A stretch of DNA of 9,381 bases from Halodesulfurarchaeum sp. Lineage in GTDB: Archaea; Halobacteriota; Halobacteria; Halobacteriales; Halobacteriaceae. Each line of letters opens with the position of its first letter. The stretch's first letter is position 1. This document shows positions 1 to 6,145 of the stretch, one piece after another. A program made the translations under genes and the position numbers. The stretch lies in contig JAGXLJ010000024.1 of assembly GCA_018334775.1 (NCBI GenBank), forward strand, positions 1 through 9,381. Direction: 5' to 3'. The notes beneath the pieces are model-generated. The model searched no databases, was not told the DNA's origin, and worked only from the letters and a program-made list of their open reading frames with translations.

Positions 1-4
1 CGTA

Positions 5-865
5 ATGACAACGCTGACCGCTCGCAAAAGTGACTCGGTTCCGCCCGATCCCGGGAGCTGGAGCCTCGCTTCCGTGAAAACTGGCGCCGGATTGATAGCA
101 CTCCTCCCGATGCTGGCGCTTCTGGCCTTCACGGTCGGAACGAACACACCGATCGGCCCGCGGCTCCCGATGGGATCGATCGGGGCCCCGATCGAGGCGG
201 CCGCGCTCGCAGGCCCAGCTCTTGGCGCGCTTGTCCTTGGATTGACATCCGAGTCATCGTTTGTTCGGGTTGGAATGCTTTTCGCGGGTGTCTTCGGGGC
301 GTTGTCACTCGTCTCGCAGTCGGCGATGGGTCCGGCGACAATCGCGATCGGCGCTGCGAGTGTGGTTGTCGGACTCGATCAGGGTCGCTCACGGACGGGG
401 TGGCGAAGTCTCGCGAGGCTCGCCGTCACGGGTGCCTTCGTCTTCGGCATCGTGGTTTCGATGCTCGCAGCCCTTGGCTTTGAGCCGGCACTGACCAGGG
501 GGCTTGGTTCGATCGCCATTGGAGTCGCGATCGCTGGGACGCCCGCGTTTACAGGTTTCTCCCGCCGGAGTGTCTTTGTCGGACTTCTCGGAGGAGCCAT
601 TGTCGCTGGAATCGGGTTGGCAGCACCTGTCATCACAGCCGCAGTGAGCCTCCTTGGAATGGGGGTCATCGGGCTTCCGCTGCCGCTCCTCGTTCTTGGC
701 GCCATTGGGGGTGTGTCGGCAGTGGCTGCTGGCCTGGAACACCGTGATGCACCGCCGGCCCTGGCTGGCGCGCTTGTGCTTGTTGCTGGTGTCCCCGCGA
801 CGATTCCGTCTGCCATCTCACTGCTTGTTGCACTTGTGCTGTTCACGGGGGCCGAGAGCCGATGA
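5..865 (+). CDS. Polytopic membrane protein of unknown function
   Basis: A 286-residue, strongly hydrophobic protein with a short polar N-terminal tail (about residues 1-24) followed by roughly nine or ten hydrophobic segments (approximately 27-45, 62-80, 85-104, 107-124, 136-157, 166-181, 188-208, then 210-240 and 250-280, which may each hold one or two). Glycine, alanine and leucine dominate and the few charged residues fall in short loops such as 125-135 and 184-188, as expected of an integral membrane protein. I see no transporter signature, nucleotide-binding motif or catalytic motif and do not recognise the family. The ATG at position 5 is plausible because a polar tail precedes the first membrane segment, but the frame is open to the window edge, so a longer protein cannot be excluded. 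The stop overlaps the next gene's start (ATGA), so the two are almost certainly co-transcribed and translationally coupled. Confidence 0.8.
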   Translation: MTTLTARKSDSVPPDPGSWSLASVKTGAGLIALLPMLALLAFTVGTNTPIGPRLPMGSIGAPIEAAALAGPALGALVLGLTSESSFVRVGMLFAGVFGALSLVSQSAMGPATIAIGAASVVVGLDQGRSRTGWRSLARLAVTGAFVFGIVVSMLAALGFEPALTRGLGSIAIGVAIAGTPAFTGFSRRSVFVGLLGGAIVAGIGLAAPVITAAVSLLGMGVIGLPLPLLVLGAIGGVSAVAAGLEHRDAPPALAGALVLVAGVPATIPSAISLLVALVLFTGAESR

Positions 866-1635
866 CGGATGAGTCCCAGCGACGGGATGCAGTCGGGGCC
901 GACGGAAAGACGGATGTGCGAGACATTACCCTGGGGAACGCGGATCCGGCGGATTATTCCGCGGCAGATATCGGTCCCGTAGAAGATGCCTCGCTCGACA
1001 GCTTGAAAGAAATGCTCGACTCGCAGGACGCTCCAACTCGCCGACGTGCTGCTCTCGCCCTGGCACGACGGGAGCCACCAGATGCAATTCGAGACAAACT
1101 TGCTGATCTGGCCAGGACGGATTCAGACGACCAGGTTCGGCAATTCGCCATCGAGGCACTGGGGAAACTCGACGGGGACCCCACAGTGGCAATCGACGTA
1201 CTCGAAACCGACGGGGATCCGTGGGTACGGGCTGAGGCAGCCGTGACACTCGACCGACTCGCTCGTGAACAGTATTCGGATCGATTCGAGGCAATGCTTT
1301 ACGACGATCACGAAGGGGTCCGTCGAAACGCGCTCATTTCACTGACCAGAATCAAGGGGAGTGACGTTCGGGAGCACCTGTTCGATGCTCTCGATGACCC
1401 GAGTGACCGGGTTCGAGAATGGGCGGTCAAACTCATGGGACAGTACGACGACGATTCTGCTGTCGAAGATGCCTTAACGGCGCTCCTCGAGGACGAAGCC
1501 GAAACCGAGATCGTTCGCGAGACTGCCGCCAGATCGCTTGGTGCCCGTGGTACGGACGTCGAGACCCTCTTGGATGAAGGGACCGGAACGGCCTCTGCCG
1601 ACGATCACATGCTCAATCGAGTTCCGGATTCCTGA
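862..1635 (+). CDS. HEAT-repeat protein
   Basis: A 257-residue acidic, soluble protein. After an acidic, probably disordered N-terminus (1-43), it is built of about six helical HEAT-like repeats of about 30 residues (45-72, 74-105, 106-137, 138-166, 167-197, 199-230). Each has the recurring pattern of a short Asp-rich turn, then V-R plus a hydrophobic helix, as in 'DDQVRQFAIEALGKL', 'GDPWVRAEAAVTLDRL' and 'SDRVREWAVKLMGQY'. The last 25 residues are polar. HEAT arrays are protein-protein scaffolds, and the phycobilisome-lyase-like subtype is common in archaea. No enzymatic motif is visible. The start overlaps the upstream membrane protein by four bases (ATGA), which fits translational coupling and suggests, as inference, a cytosolic partner of that membrane protein. 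What it binds cannot be read from the sequence. Confidence 0.88.
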   Translation: MTDESQRRDAVGADGKTDVRDITLGNADPADYSAADIGPVEDASLDSLKEMLDSQDAPTRRRAALALARREPPDAIRDKLADLARTDSDDQVRQFAIEALGKLDGDPTVAIDVLETDGDPWVRAEAAVTLDRLAREQYSDRFEAMLYDDHEGVRRNALISLTRIKGSDVREHLFDALDDPSDRVREWAVKLMGQYDDDSAVEDALTALLEDEAETEIVRETAARSLGARGTDVETLLDEGTGTASADDHMLNRVPDS

Positions 1636-1659
1636 CCGGGCCTCGATCACCATCCTCTG

Positions 1660-1690
1660 CAGTTTTTGGATGGCGATACTTTCTTTTCGC
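1660..1690 (+). terminator. Candidate T-rich terminator after the HEAT gene
   Basis: Two T-rich runs (TTTTT at 1663-1667 and CTTTCTTTT at 1679-1687) lie 28-52 bp after the stop of the HEAT gene and before the next start. Archaeal RNA polymerase terminates at U-tracts without needing a hairpin, so this is a reasonable end for the first transcript. No stable stem is seen. Positional and compositional evidence only. Confidence 0.3.
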
Positions 1691-1729
1691 AGCGGCGCCG
1701 GTGTGTGAATACTGGTTCCCACTCGAGTA

Positions 1730-4309
1730 ATGTCCGGACTTCTCACCCATCTCAACACCCGGCTCAAACTCTTCGAGAAGGTGTCTTTGCTGCTGGTGGT
1801 TCTGGTGCTGGTGGCTAGTGTCAATATCGGCGTGATTTATACCTATCATCAGCAGGCCGAACAGGTGGGTAACTCAGTCAACATTGCCGGCCAAGAGCGG
1901 ATGCTCAGCCAGCGAATGGCACGCCTGGCAACCGACGTGCAACAGGGCGAAAACCCCGACAATGCTCGGGATCGTCTCCAAATCGCGAGCGCTCGGTTCG
2001 AAGAAAACCTGGCGGCTCTTGAAGGGGGAGGAACGGTACCGGACCTGGCATTGAACCCCGATGCCGCTGCAATAGCGGATCGTCCCCAGGTGACGCTACG
2101 CGGAGAGACGCTGACAGCCGCCCCTGATTCCTTGGACCCCGAATTGGCCGCCCTTCGATCGTCGTGGGACACGTATCAGCCTCACGTCGAGACGGTTCTC
2201 ACGGCTGACCCGAGCACTGCGGAATTTCAGGAGTCAGTGCAATACGTGAACCGCCAGAGCGACGAGTTACTTTCCCGGAGTGATAGCGTTACCGCGGAGT
2301 TCGCGCTGGTGCTCCGGGAGCGACGGGGGGTTCTTGTGCAGGTGTTGCTCGTCCTCTTGACTGTCGATATCGGTGTTGCATTGGTCGGTGCAGTTGCTGC
2401 ACGGCGGTATCTCGGATTGCCAATGGCGGACATTGCACGGGTCGGTCAACGATTAGCGAGAGGCGAGACCGAGCCTATCACTGACATTGGATTGCCGATC
2501 GATACATCCCTCCCCGAACATCAGCAACGCTCGGAATTAGCGCAACTCTCACACTCCTTTGAAGCCGTCCAGTCCTATCAGGACACGGCCTCGAAACAGG
2601 CCCAAGCACTTGCGCGCCGGGATTTCGATGACCCGGTGTTGGCAGAACGGATTCCGGGCAAACTCGGTCGCTCGCTCGACCAGATGCAGACCGATCTGCC
2701 GGGATATATTCAGGAACTCAGGACGACAACTGAGAAACTGGAGGCCCTTATTCGGGCATCGCCGGCAGGGATTCTTATTACGGGCCCTAAAGGACAGGTC
2801 AAACGGTGGAATCCCGCTGCCGAGGACATGTTCGGATGGTCGGCCGATGCAGTCGAGGGGGCGGCGAGCCCGGCCATCCCCGACGGGGATCGAGCCGATT
2901 TCAAGGAATTGCTCTCCACGGCGATCGTCGATGGCCCGATTTCCGGCGCCGAAAAACGGTGGCAGACCAAAACGGGCGACCCCGTTGACGTGAGTTTGTC
3001 AGTGGCACCGGTTCCTGGCGGTGAGGAAACCTTAGATGGGGTGATGATCGTCGTCGAGGACATCACTGACCGAAAAGAACGGGAGCGGACACTCAGACAA
3101 CAGCGGGACGAACTCGAAACGCTCAATCGAATCACTGACCTGGTACTAACGATCACCCAGGAACTGGTCGAATCGTCGGATCAGGACCGGATCGAACGGA
3201 CGGTGTGTTCCTCGCTTACCGAATCGGAGGTGTACGAATCGGCATGGATCGTCGGACGGCACGGGAGTGATCCATTTTCGGTGCGGACCGCTGCCACTCG
3301 ATCTCAAATCGAGACTGGGAGTGAAATCGACCAGTCTCATGGGTTGTATTCGCTCGTTTCTACGGCGTTCGAAAGCGGTCAGTTGCAGTTCGAGACCGGC
3401 TTTACAGGCCCGGTCTTCGAGGGAGTCGCATTCGGTGAGAACAATCGCGAATTTGCAGCGATTCCATTAGCGTACCGTGAAACCGTATTCGGTGTTCTGG
3501 TGGTGGCGACAGGCCGTGAATATGCCTTTTCCGACAGGGAGGTATCCGGATTACGGACCCTGGGGAAGACAGTTGGCTTTGCGATCGACGCCATCACGGA
3601 CAAGAAACTCCTGTTTGCAGATACGGTCGTTGAACTGACTTTCGAGGTTACGGAGACGACCTTGCCGTTCGTGGAACCGACAACTGGCCTGGATTGTCGG
3701 CTCTGGTTGGAAGGAACCGTTGCCGGGACCAAGCCTGAAACCCTCGACGCCTACATCCGGGTCGAAAACGTGTCTTTGCAGGCGTTTCTAGACCGGTTGG
3801 AAAATGAGCCGGGTATTATTGAAGTATCCCCGATTATGACGGAATCCGAGCCCTACCGGGTCAAAGTCTCCTTCGGGGAGGACTCGAAACTACAGCAATT
3901 CTCCCAGCGACAGGCTCGGCTCCAAGCCATTGAATTGGACAAAGGGAGTGGGACATATACCTTAGAAGTGCCCCGGAACGCCGATATTGAAACGACGGTC
4001 GGACTGGTTCAATCGATCGATTCGAACTCGGAATTCATCGCGAAGACCGAAGCGGAACGACAGGCTGCCCTCGGTGCTGAAAGTGGTGTGTCGGTTCGTG
4101 AGGTGCTCACCGATCGCCAGTTCGAAGTCCTCAAGTCTGCGTATTTCGCCGGGTACTTCGAGTGGCCACGGAATAGCACGATTGAGGACATCGCTGCTGA
4201 TCTCGATCTAGCCGGTTCGACGGTCAATCACCACCTCCGCCACGCGCAATTGGAACTTGCGGAGTTGCTGTTCGAATCCGACGGTGGTCGCCTGGATGAA
4301 GGGACTTGA
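1730..4309 (+). CDS. Membrane-bound NarX/PilJ-type sensor fused to Bat-family HTH regulator
   Basis: An 859-residue protein that appears to combine receptor and transcription regulator in one chain. Residues 17-38 are a first membrane helix. Residues 40-195 form an extracytoplasmic PilJ-type helical sensor with a P-box-like motif, 'NIAGQERMLSQRMARLA' (51-67), related to the nitrate/nitrite-binding segment of NarX; Arg57 aligns with its ligand arginine. A second membrane helix is at 201-224. A HAMP-like linker follows (about 225-290, with 'PMADIARVGQRLARGE'). A PAS domain occupies about 335-447, a GAF-like domain about 455-622, and the Bat-type regulatory domain about 625-785. The C-terminal HTH_10 (791-846) contains 'STIEDIAADLDLAGSTVNHH'. 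No histidine kinase or methyl-accepting domain is present, so output should be direct DNA binding from the membrane. The start is supported by the immediately following helix; no Shine-Dalgarno is seen. The gene stands alone between two gaps. The ligand is inferred, not shown; other small anions are possible. Confidence 0.88.
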   Translation: MSGLLTHLNTRLKLFEKVSLLLVVLVLVASVNIGVIYTYHQQAEQVGNSVNIAGQERMLSQRMARLATDVQQGENPDNARDRLQIASARFEENLAALEGGGTVPDLALNPDAAAIADRPQVTLRGETLTAAPDSLDPELAALRSSWDTYQPHVETVLTADPSTAEFQESVQYVNRQSDELLSRSDSVTAEFALVLRERRGVLVQVLLVLLTVDIGVALVGAVAARRYLGLPMADIARVGQRLARGETEPITDIGLPIDTSLPEHQQRSELAQLSHSFEAVQSYQDTASKQAQALARRDFDDPVLAERIPGKLGRSLDQMQTDLPGYIQELRTTTEKLEALIRASPAGILITGPKGQVKRWNPAAEDMFGWSADAVEGAASPAIPDGDRADFKELLSTAIVDGPISGAEKRWQTKTGDPVDVSLSVAPVPGGEETLDGVMIVVEDITDRKERERTLRQQRDELETLNRITDLVLTITQELVESSDQDRIERTVCSSLTESEVYESAWIVGRHGSDPFSVRTAATRSQIETGSEIDQSHGLYSLVSTAFESGQLQFETGFTGPVFEGVAFGENNREFAAIPLAYRETVFGVLVVATGREYAFSDREVSGLRTLGKTVGFAIDAITDKKLLFADTVVELTFEVTETTLPFVEPTTGLDCRLWLEGTVAGTKPETLDAYIRVENVSLQAFLDRLENEPGIIEVSPIMTESEPYRVKVSFGEDSKLQQFSQRQARLQAIELDKGSGTYTLEVPRNADIETTVGLVQSIDSNSEFIAKTEAERQAALGAESGVSVREVLTDRQFEVLKSAYFAGYFEWPRNSTIEDIAADLDLAGSTVNHHLRHAQLELAELLFESDGGRLDEGT

Positions 4310-4409
4310 AACGGCCTCATAGTCTCTCCCCACGCCTGTTCTCCTATGATGGATCAAATTCCGAACCAATTATGTCATTTTCAGCGGGATTTTTCGTTTA
4401 TCGATGTTA

Positions 4410-4451
4410 AGATAGCTAGCCCCTAATTTCCCGCCCGGTACAGATAGCTAG
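4410..4451 (+). repeat. Direct repeat AGATAGCTAG x2 (candidate operator)
   Basis: AGATAGCTAG occurs at 4410-4419 and again exactly at 4442-4451. The 32-bp start-to-start distance is close to three turns of the DNA helix, so two bound proteins would lie on the same face. Each copy contains the near-palindromic core TAGCTA. The second copy ends just upstream of a TATA-like element. The arrangement fits activator binding sites upstream of the promoter of the cysteine-rich regulator. The repeat is seen directly; the operator role is inferred. Confidence 0.45.
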
Positions 4452-4466
4452 ACAATACCTTATCGT
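4452..4466 (+). promoter_or_regulatory. Candidate archaeal promoter element (TATA-like)
   Basis: The AT-rich segment 'ACAATACCTTATCG' lies directly after the second direct repeat. Its core CTTATC (4459-4464) is 26-31 bp before the ATG at 4490. That is the usual TATA-to-start distance for a leaderless haloarchaeal transcript. An alternative, weaker candidate is TTTATC near 4397-4402. No transcription start has been observed, so this is tentative. Confidence 0.3.
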
Positions 4467-4489
4467 CGATTCCGGTCCCAGTGTCCACT

Positions 4490-4567
4490 ATGCAATGGAA
4501 CAAGCAAACCAGATCCGAGCCTAAAGAGACGATAATTGGGCTCGGAAAACCGAACAAACCGCTCTGA
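4490..4567 (+). other. 25-codon upstream reading frame, in frame with the next gene
   Basis: An ATG at 4490 opens a 25-codon frame that ends in TGA at 4565-4567, six bases before the start of the cysteine-rich regulator and in the same frame. The peptide begins MQWNKQTRSEPKE and is lysine- and asparagine-rich, unlike the acidic proteins around it, so it may not be selected as a protein. It could be a leader peptide, an N-terminal extension cut off by a nonsense change, or chance. A second, out-of-frame mini-frame (ATG at 4495, nine codons, TAA at 4522-4524) overlaps it. Confidence 0.3.
4514..4546 (+). promoter_or_regulatory. 11-bp stem hairpin in the leader of the cysteine-rich regulator
   Basis: TCCGAGCCTAA (4514-4524) pairs with TTGGGCTCGGA (4536-4546) over eleven positions with a single U-G wobble and an 11-nt loop. 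The hairpin ends 27 bases before the ATG at 4574 and has no T-run after it, so it does not look like a terminator. It could be an RNA structure controlling translation or stability, or an inverted-repeat protein site in DNA. The pairing is seen; the function is inferred. Confidence 0.5.
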
Positions 4568-4573
4568 AAATCC

Positions 4574-5236
4574 ATGGCTACACAACAACGACAACAGCTT
4601 GCTGTCGGGGAAACCGCCGGGGAAGACCATGGACGAACTCGAGCCGATGAGCTCTGGGTTGAACTCGAGATCGATCGCAAGGCTACGGTGTCCTGTCCAG
4701 CAGCAACGTACGGAAACGAGACAGTGGACGGTTCGATCCAGCTGACAGGCACCGAGTGCCATGCCACGATTCGATTTGCGGACGAATCGACACCCACAGA
4801 AGTGGTGACGACTCCCATCGATGACATGTGTACGTGCAACATCGTGTGCAAGCCGGGCATTACACCGTCGGATCTTCTCATCGAAGACGGCTCGTTGATC
4901 ATCAATGCCTTCGTGGATTCCCGCGATACGTTGCTTGCGCTCTCCGATCGGCTCCGTGAGAGCGAGGACGAATGGCACTTACGTCGCCTCCAATCAGGCT
5001 CCGAATGGTCGGGGTCGGAGACAGACCAAACCGACCAATTTCTCGATGAGGTTTCACTCACCGAAAAACAACGGGAAATCGTCCACGTCGCCGTCTCTAA
5101 GGGCTATTACGCCAATCCTCGGGAAGCGTCTCTCTCAGATCTGGCCGAGGAAGTGGGTGTGACACGGTCGGCGCTTTCTCAACGGCTGAATGCCGTCGAA
5201 GCGAAACTCATCGAAACGCTCGCGGTGGAGCTGTAA
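4574..5236 (+). CDS. Cysteine-rich Bat-family HTH regulator (NarO/DmsR-like)
   Basis: A 220-residue protein with a polar N-terminal tail (1-24), a putative sensory region (25-125) and a C-terminal HTH_10 domain (about 161-217) with 'SLTEKQREIVHVAVSKGYY' and a recognition segment 'SLSDLAEEVGVTRSALSQRL'. The sensory part contains five cysteines (41, 62, 86, 88, 92), the last three forming C-X-C-X3-C within 'MCTCNIVCKPG'. As I recall, haloarchaeal NarO and DmsR, which control denitrification and DMSO respiration, have a similar architecture with a CXC-containing motif; the final spacing here seems different, so orthology is not established. A redox or metal-cluster sensing role is inferred. The ATG at 4574 is the first in frame after an in-frame TGA at 4565. 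The leader carries a hairpin and a short upstream frame. It lies downstream of a second Bat-type regulator and 91 bp before a cyclohydrolase-like gene. Confidence 0.85.
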   Translation: MATQQRQQLAVGETAGEDHGRTRADELWVELEIDRKATVSCPAATYGNETVDGSIQLTGTECHATIRFADESTPTEVVTTPIDDMCTCNIVCKPGITPSDLLIEDGSLIINAFVDSRDTLLALSDRLRESEDEWHLRRLQSGSEWSGSETDQTDQFLDEVSLTEKQREIVHVAVSKGYYANPREASLSDLAEEVGVTRSALSQRLNAVEAKLIETLAVEL

Positions 5237-5270
5237 CCGATGGAAAGAATCGGCAGGGGACCGCCCTGCG
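5237..5270 (+). other. Two small inverted repeats in the 91-bp spacer
   Basis: CCGAT (5237-5241) can pair with ATCGG (5249-5253), and GCAGGG (5253-5258) can pair with CCCTGC (5264-5269) around a 5-nt loop. The two stems share a base and are mutually adjacent. There is no T-run after them, so they are not a clear terminator. They may modulate read-through or RNA processing between the regulator and the cyclohydrolase-like gene. The stems are short and could be chance. Confidence 0.25.
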
Positions 5271-5327
5271 GAATCCGCCAATGGATATGTCCGAGTTCAA
5301 CGTGGCTCTTGTCAGGATGTGGTAGTA

Positions 5328-5948
5328 ATGGTTGAGGAAACCCAGGAAATCGGCGCGTTTTTCGATAGAGTCGCCTCGAACCGTGTCGCCCCAGCAAGTG
5401 GATCCGTGGTAGCTTTGGCTGGCGCTGGTGGGGCAGCGTTGGTCGAAAAGGCAGCAATCCACACGCTTGAAAACCGGTTGGGAGCCGACTCGGAGAAGGA
5501 GATGATTCGGGACGTCCGACAATCAGTGCGAAATCATCGGTCAATACTCCTGTCGTTGGCCGCTTCGGACGCAGAGGCCGTGGATGCGTTGTTCGCTGGA
5601 GCATCCGACGAAACCGACCAAACGGTGTTGGAGCGGGCGACAGGGATTCCGCTCTCAATAGCTGACTCGTGTTCCAGCATCCTCGAAGACTCGCTTGGTA
5701 TCATTACAGCCGTAGATGGGGCGGTTGCGCCCGATCTTTACAGCGGATTGTGGATAGTATACAGCGCTACGCTTGCAGCAGTTCGAACCGTCGAAACCAA
5801 CCTGGAACTGATCGAGGATTCATCCCTCCGAAGCCAGTTCGAAGCCCGGAAAAATACAGTTCTCCAGGACCTTGCAACAAATGTCGGCGAACTTGAGGCA
5901 GATTCATCCATCGATTTTGAAGTTTCGGCCGACCGATCGCCCGAATAG
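5328..5948 (+). CDS. Cyclodeaminase/cyclohydrolase (FTCD_C/FchA) family protein
   Basis: A 206-residue, mostly helical protein matching the family of formiminotetrahydrofolate cyclodeaminase and methenyltetrahydrofolate cyclohydrolase. Supporting features are the N-terminal 'FFDRVASNRVAPASGSVVAL' and 'AGGAALVEKAA', the mid-protein 'LAASDAEAVDALFAG' and 'ATGIPLSIADS', and the C-terminal 'YSATLAAVRTVETNLELIED'. Length is close to that of stand-alone FchA-type proteins. Members act on one-carbon folate intermediates in the cytosol. The family's usual glycine-rich GGGSV turn reads ASGSV here (residues 23-27), so activity or substrate may differ. I chose the ATG at 5328: family homology begins right after it, while the open frame extending back to 5190 reads as basic, Arg/Ser/Trp-rich sequence overlapping the upstream gene. 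It may be co-transcribed with the cysteine-rich regulator. It converges with the RND gene 44 bp away. Confidence 0.82.
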   Translation: MVEETQEIGAFFDRVASNRVAPASGSVVALAGAGGAALVEKAAIHTLENRLGADSEKEMIRDVRQSVRNHRSILLSLAASDAEAVDALFAGASDETDQTVLERATGIPLSIADSCSSILEDSLGIITAVDGAVAPDLYSGLWIVYSATLAAVRTVETNLELIEDSSLRSQFEARKNTVLQDLATNVGELEADSSIDFEVSADRSPE

Positions 5949-5974
5949 TGGGAAAACCGTTCTAAGAAACCATT

Positions 5975-5993
5975 AGAGCCGAAAATGGCTTTT
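5975..5993 (+). terminator. Weak hairpin plus T-run between convergent genes
   Basis: AGCC (5977-5980) pairs with GGCT (5987-5990) around the loop GAAAAT, extendable by a G-U and an A-U pair, and is followed by TTTT (5990-5993). On the opposite strand the same 44-bp spacer gives several short T-runs (TTTTC, TTTC, TTTTCC). It could serve as a terminator for one or both convergent transcripts. The stem is short, so support is modest. Confidence 0.3.
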
Positions 5994-6145
5994 CACCCGT
6001 CACCGATCCATCCGAATTCGTCGTTTTCACCCTCAGCAACCCGTTTGAATTCGTGGTTTCTACCGTCGGCAACCCATTCGAATTCGTCGTTTTCACCCTC
6101 AGCAACCCGTTTGAATTCGTGGTTTCTACCGTCGGCAACCCATTC
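5993..6145 (-). repeat. Tandem 33-bp/66-bp coding repeats at the 3' end of the RND gene
   Basis: Two 33-bp unit types alternate. On the protein strand, A encodes EFEWVADGRNH and B encodes EFKRVAEGEND; they match at 26 of 33 bases when phased as EWVADGRNHEF and KRVAEGENDEF. The 66-bp composite at 6014-6079 is repeated perfectly at 6080-6145. A third, diverged A-type copy (EFGWIGDG, then stop) finishes the gene. GAATTC recurs at 6014, 6047, 6080, 6113 and 6146. Because 33 is divisible by three, the array stays open in several frames. The perfect identity of the copies suggests recent duplication or gene conversion. Confidence 0.95.

Noticed and set aside
379..846. Minus-strand frame (155 codons) opposite the first membrane protein
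   Set aside because: Low-complexity Thr/Pro/Ala/Arg composition and no neighbouring gene in that direction; GC-rich antisense artefact.
4423..5061. Long minus-strand open frame (212 codons) opposite the cysteine-rich regulator
   Set aside because: The sequence is Ser/Arg/Cys-rich with no domain signal and is antisense to a gene with a clear HTH_10 domain; it is a by-product of codon bias.
5190..5327. Longer start for the cyclohydrolase-like gene at 5190
   Set aside because: The extra 46 residues are basic and Arg/Ser/Trp-rich, overlap the upstream gene by 47 bp and have no family homology; the ATG at 5328 sits just before the conserved region.
5993..6145. Possible CRISPR array because of regularly spaced 33-bp repeats
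   Set aside because: The units are contiguous, with no unique spacers, and encode in-frame protein repeats.
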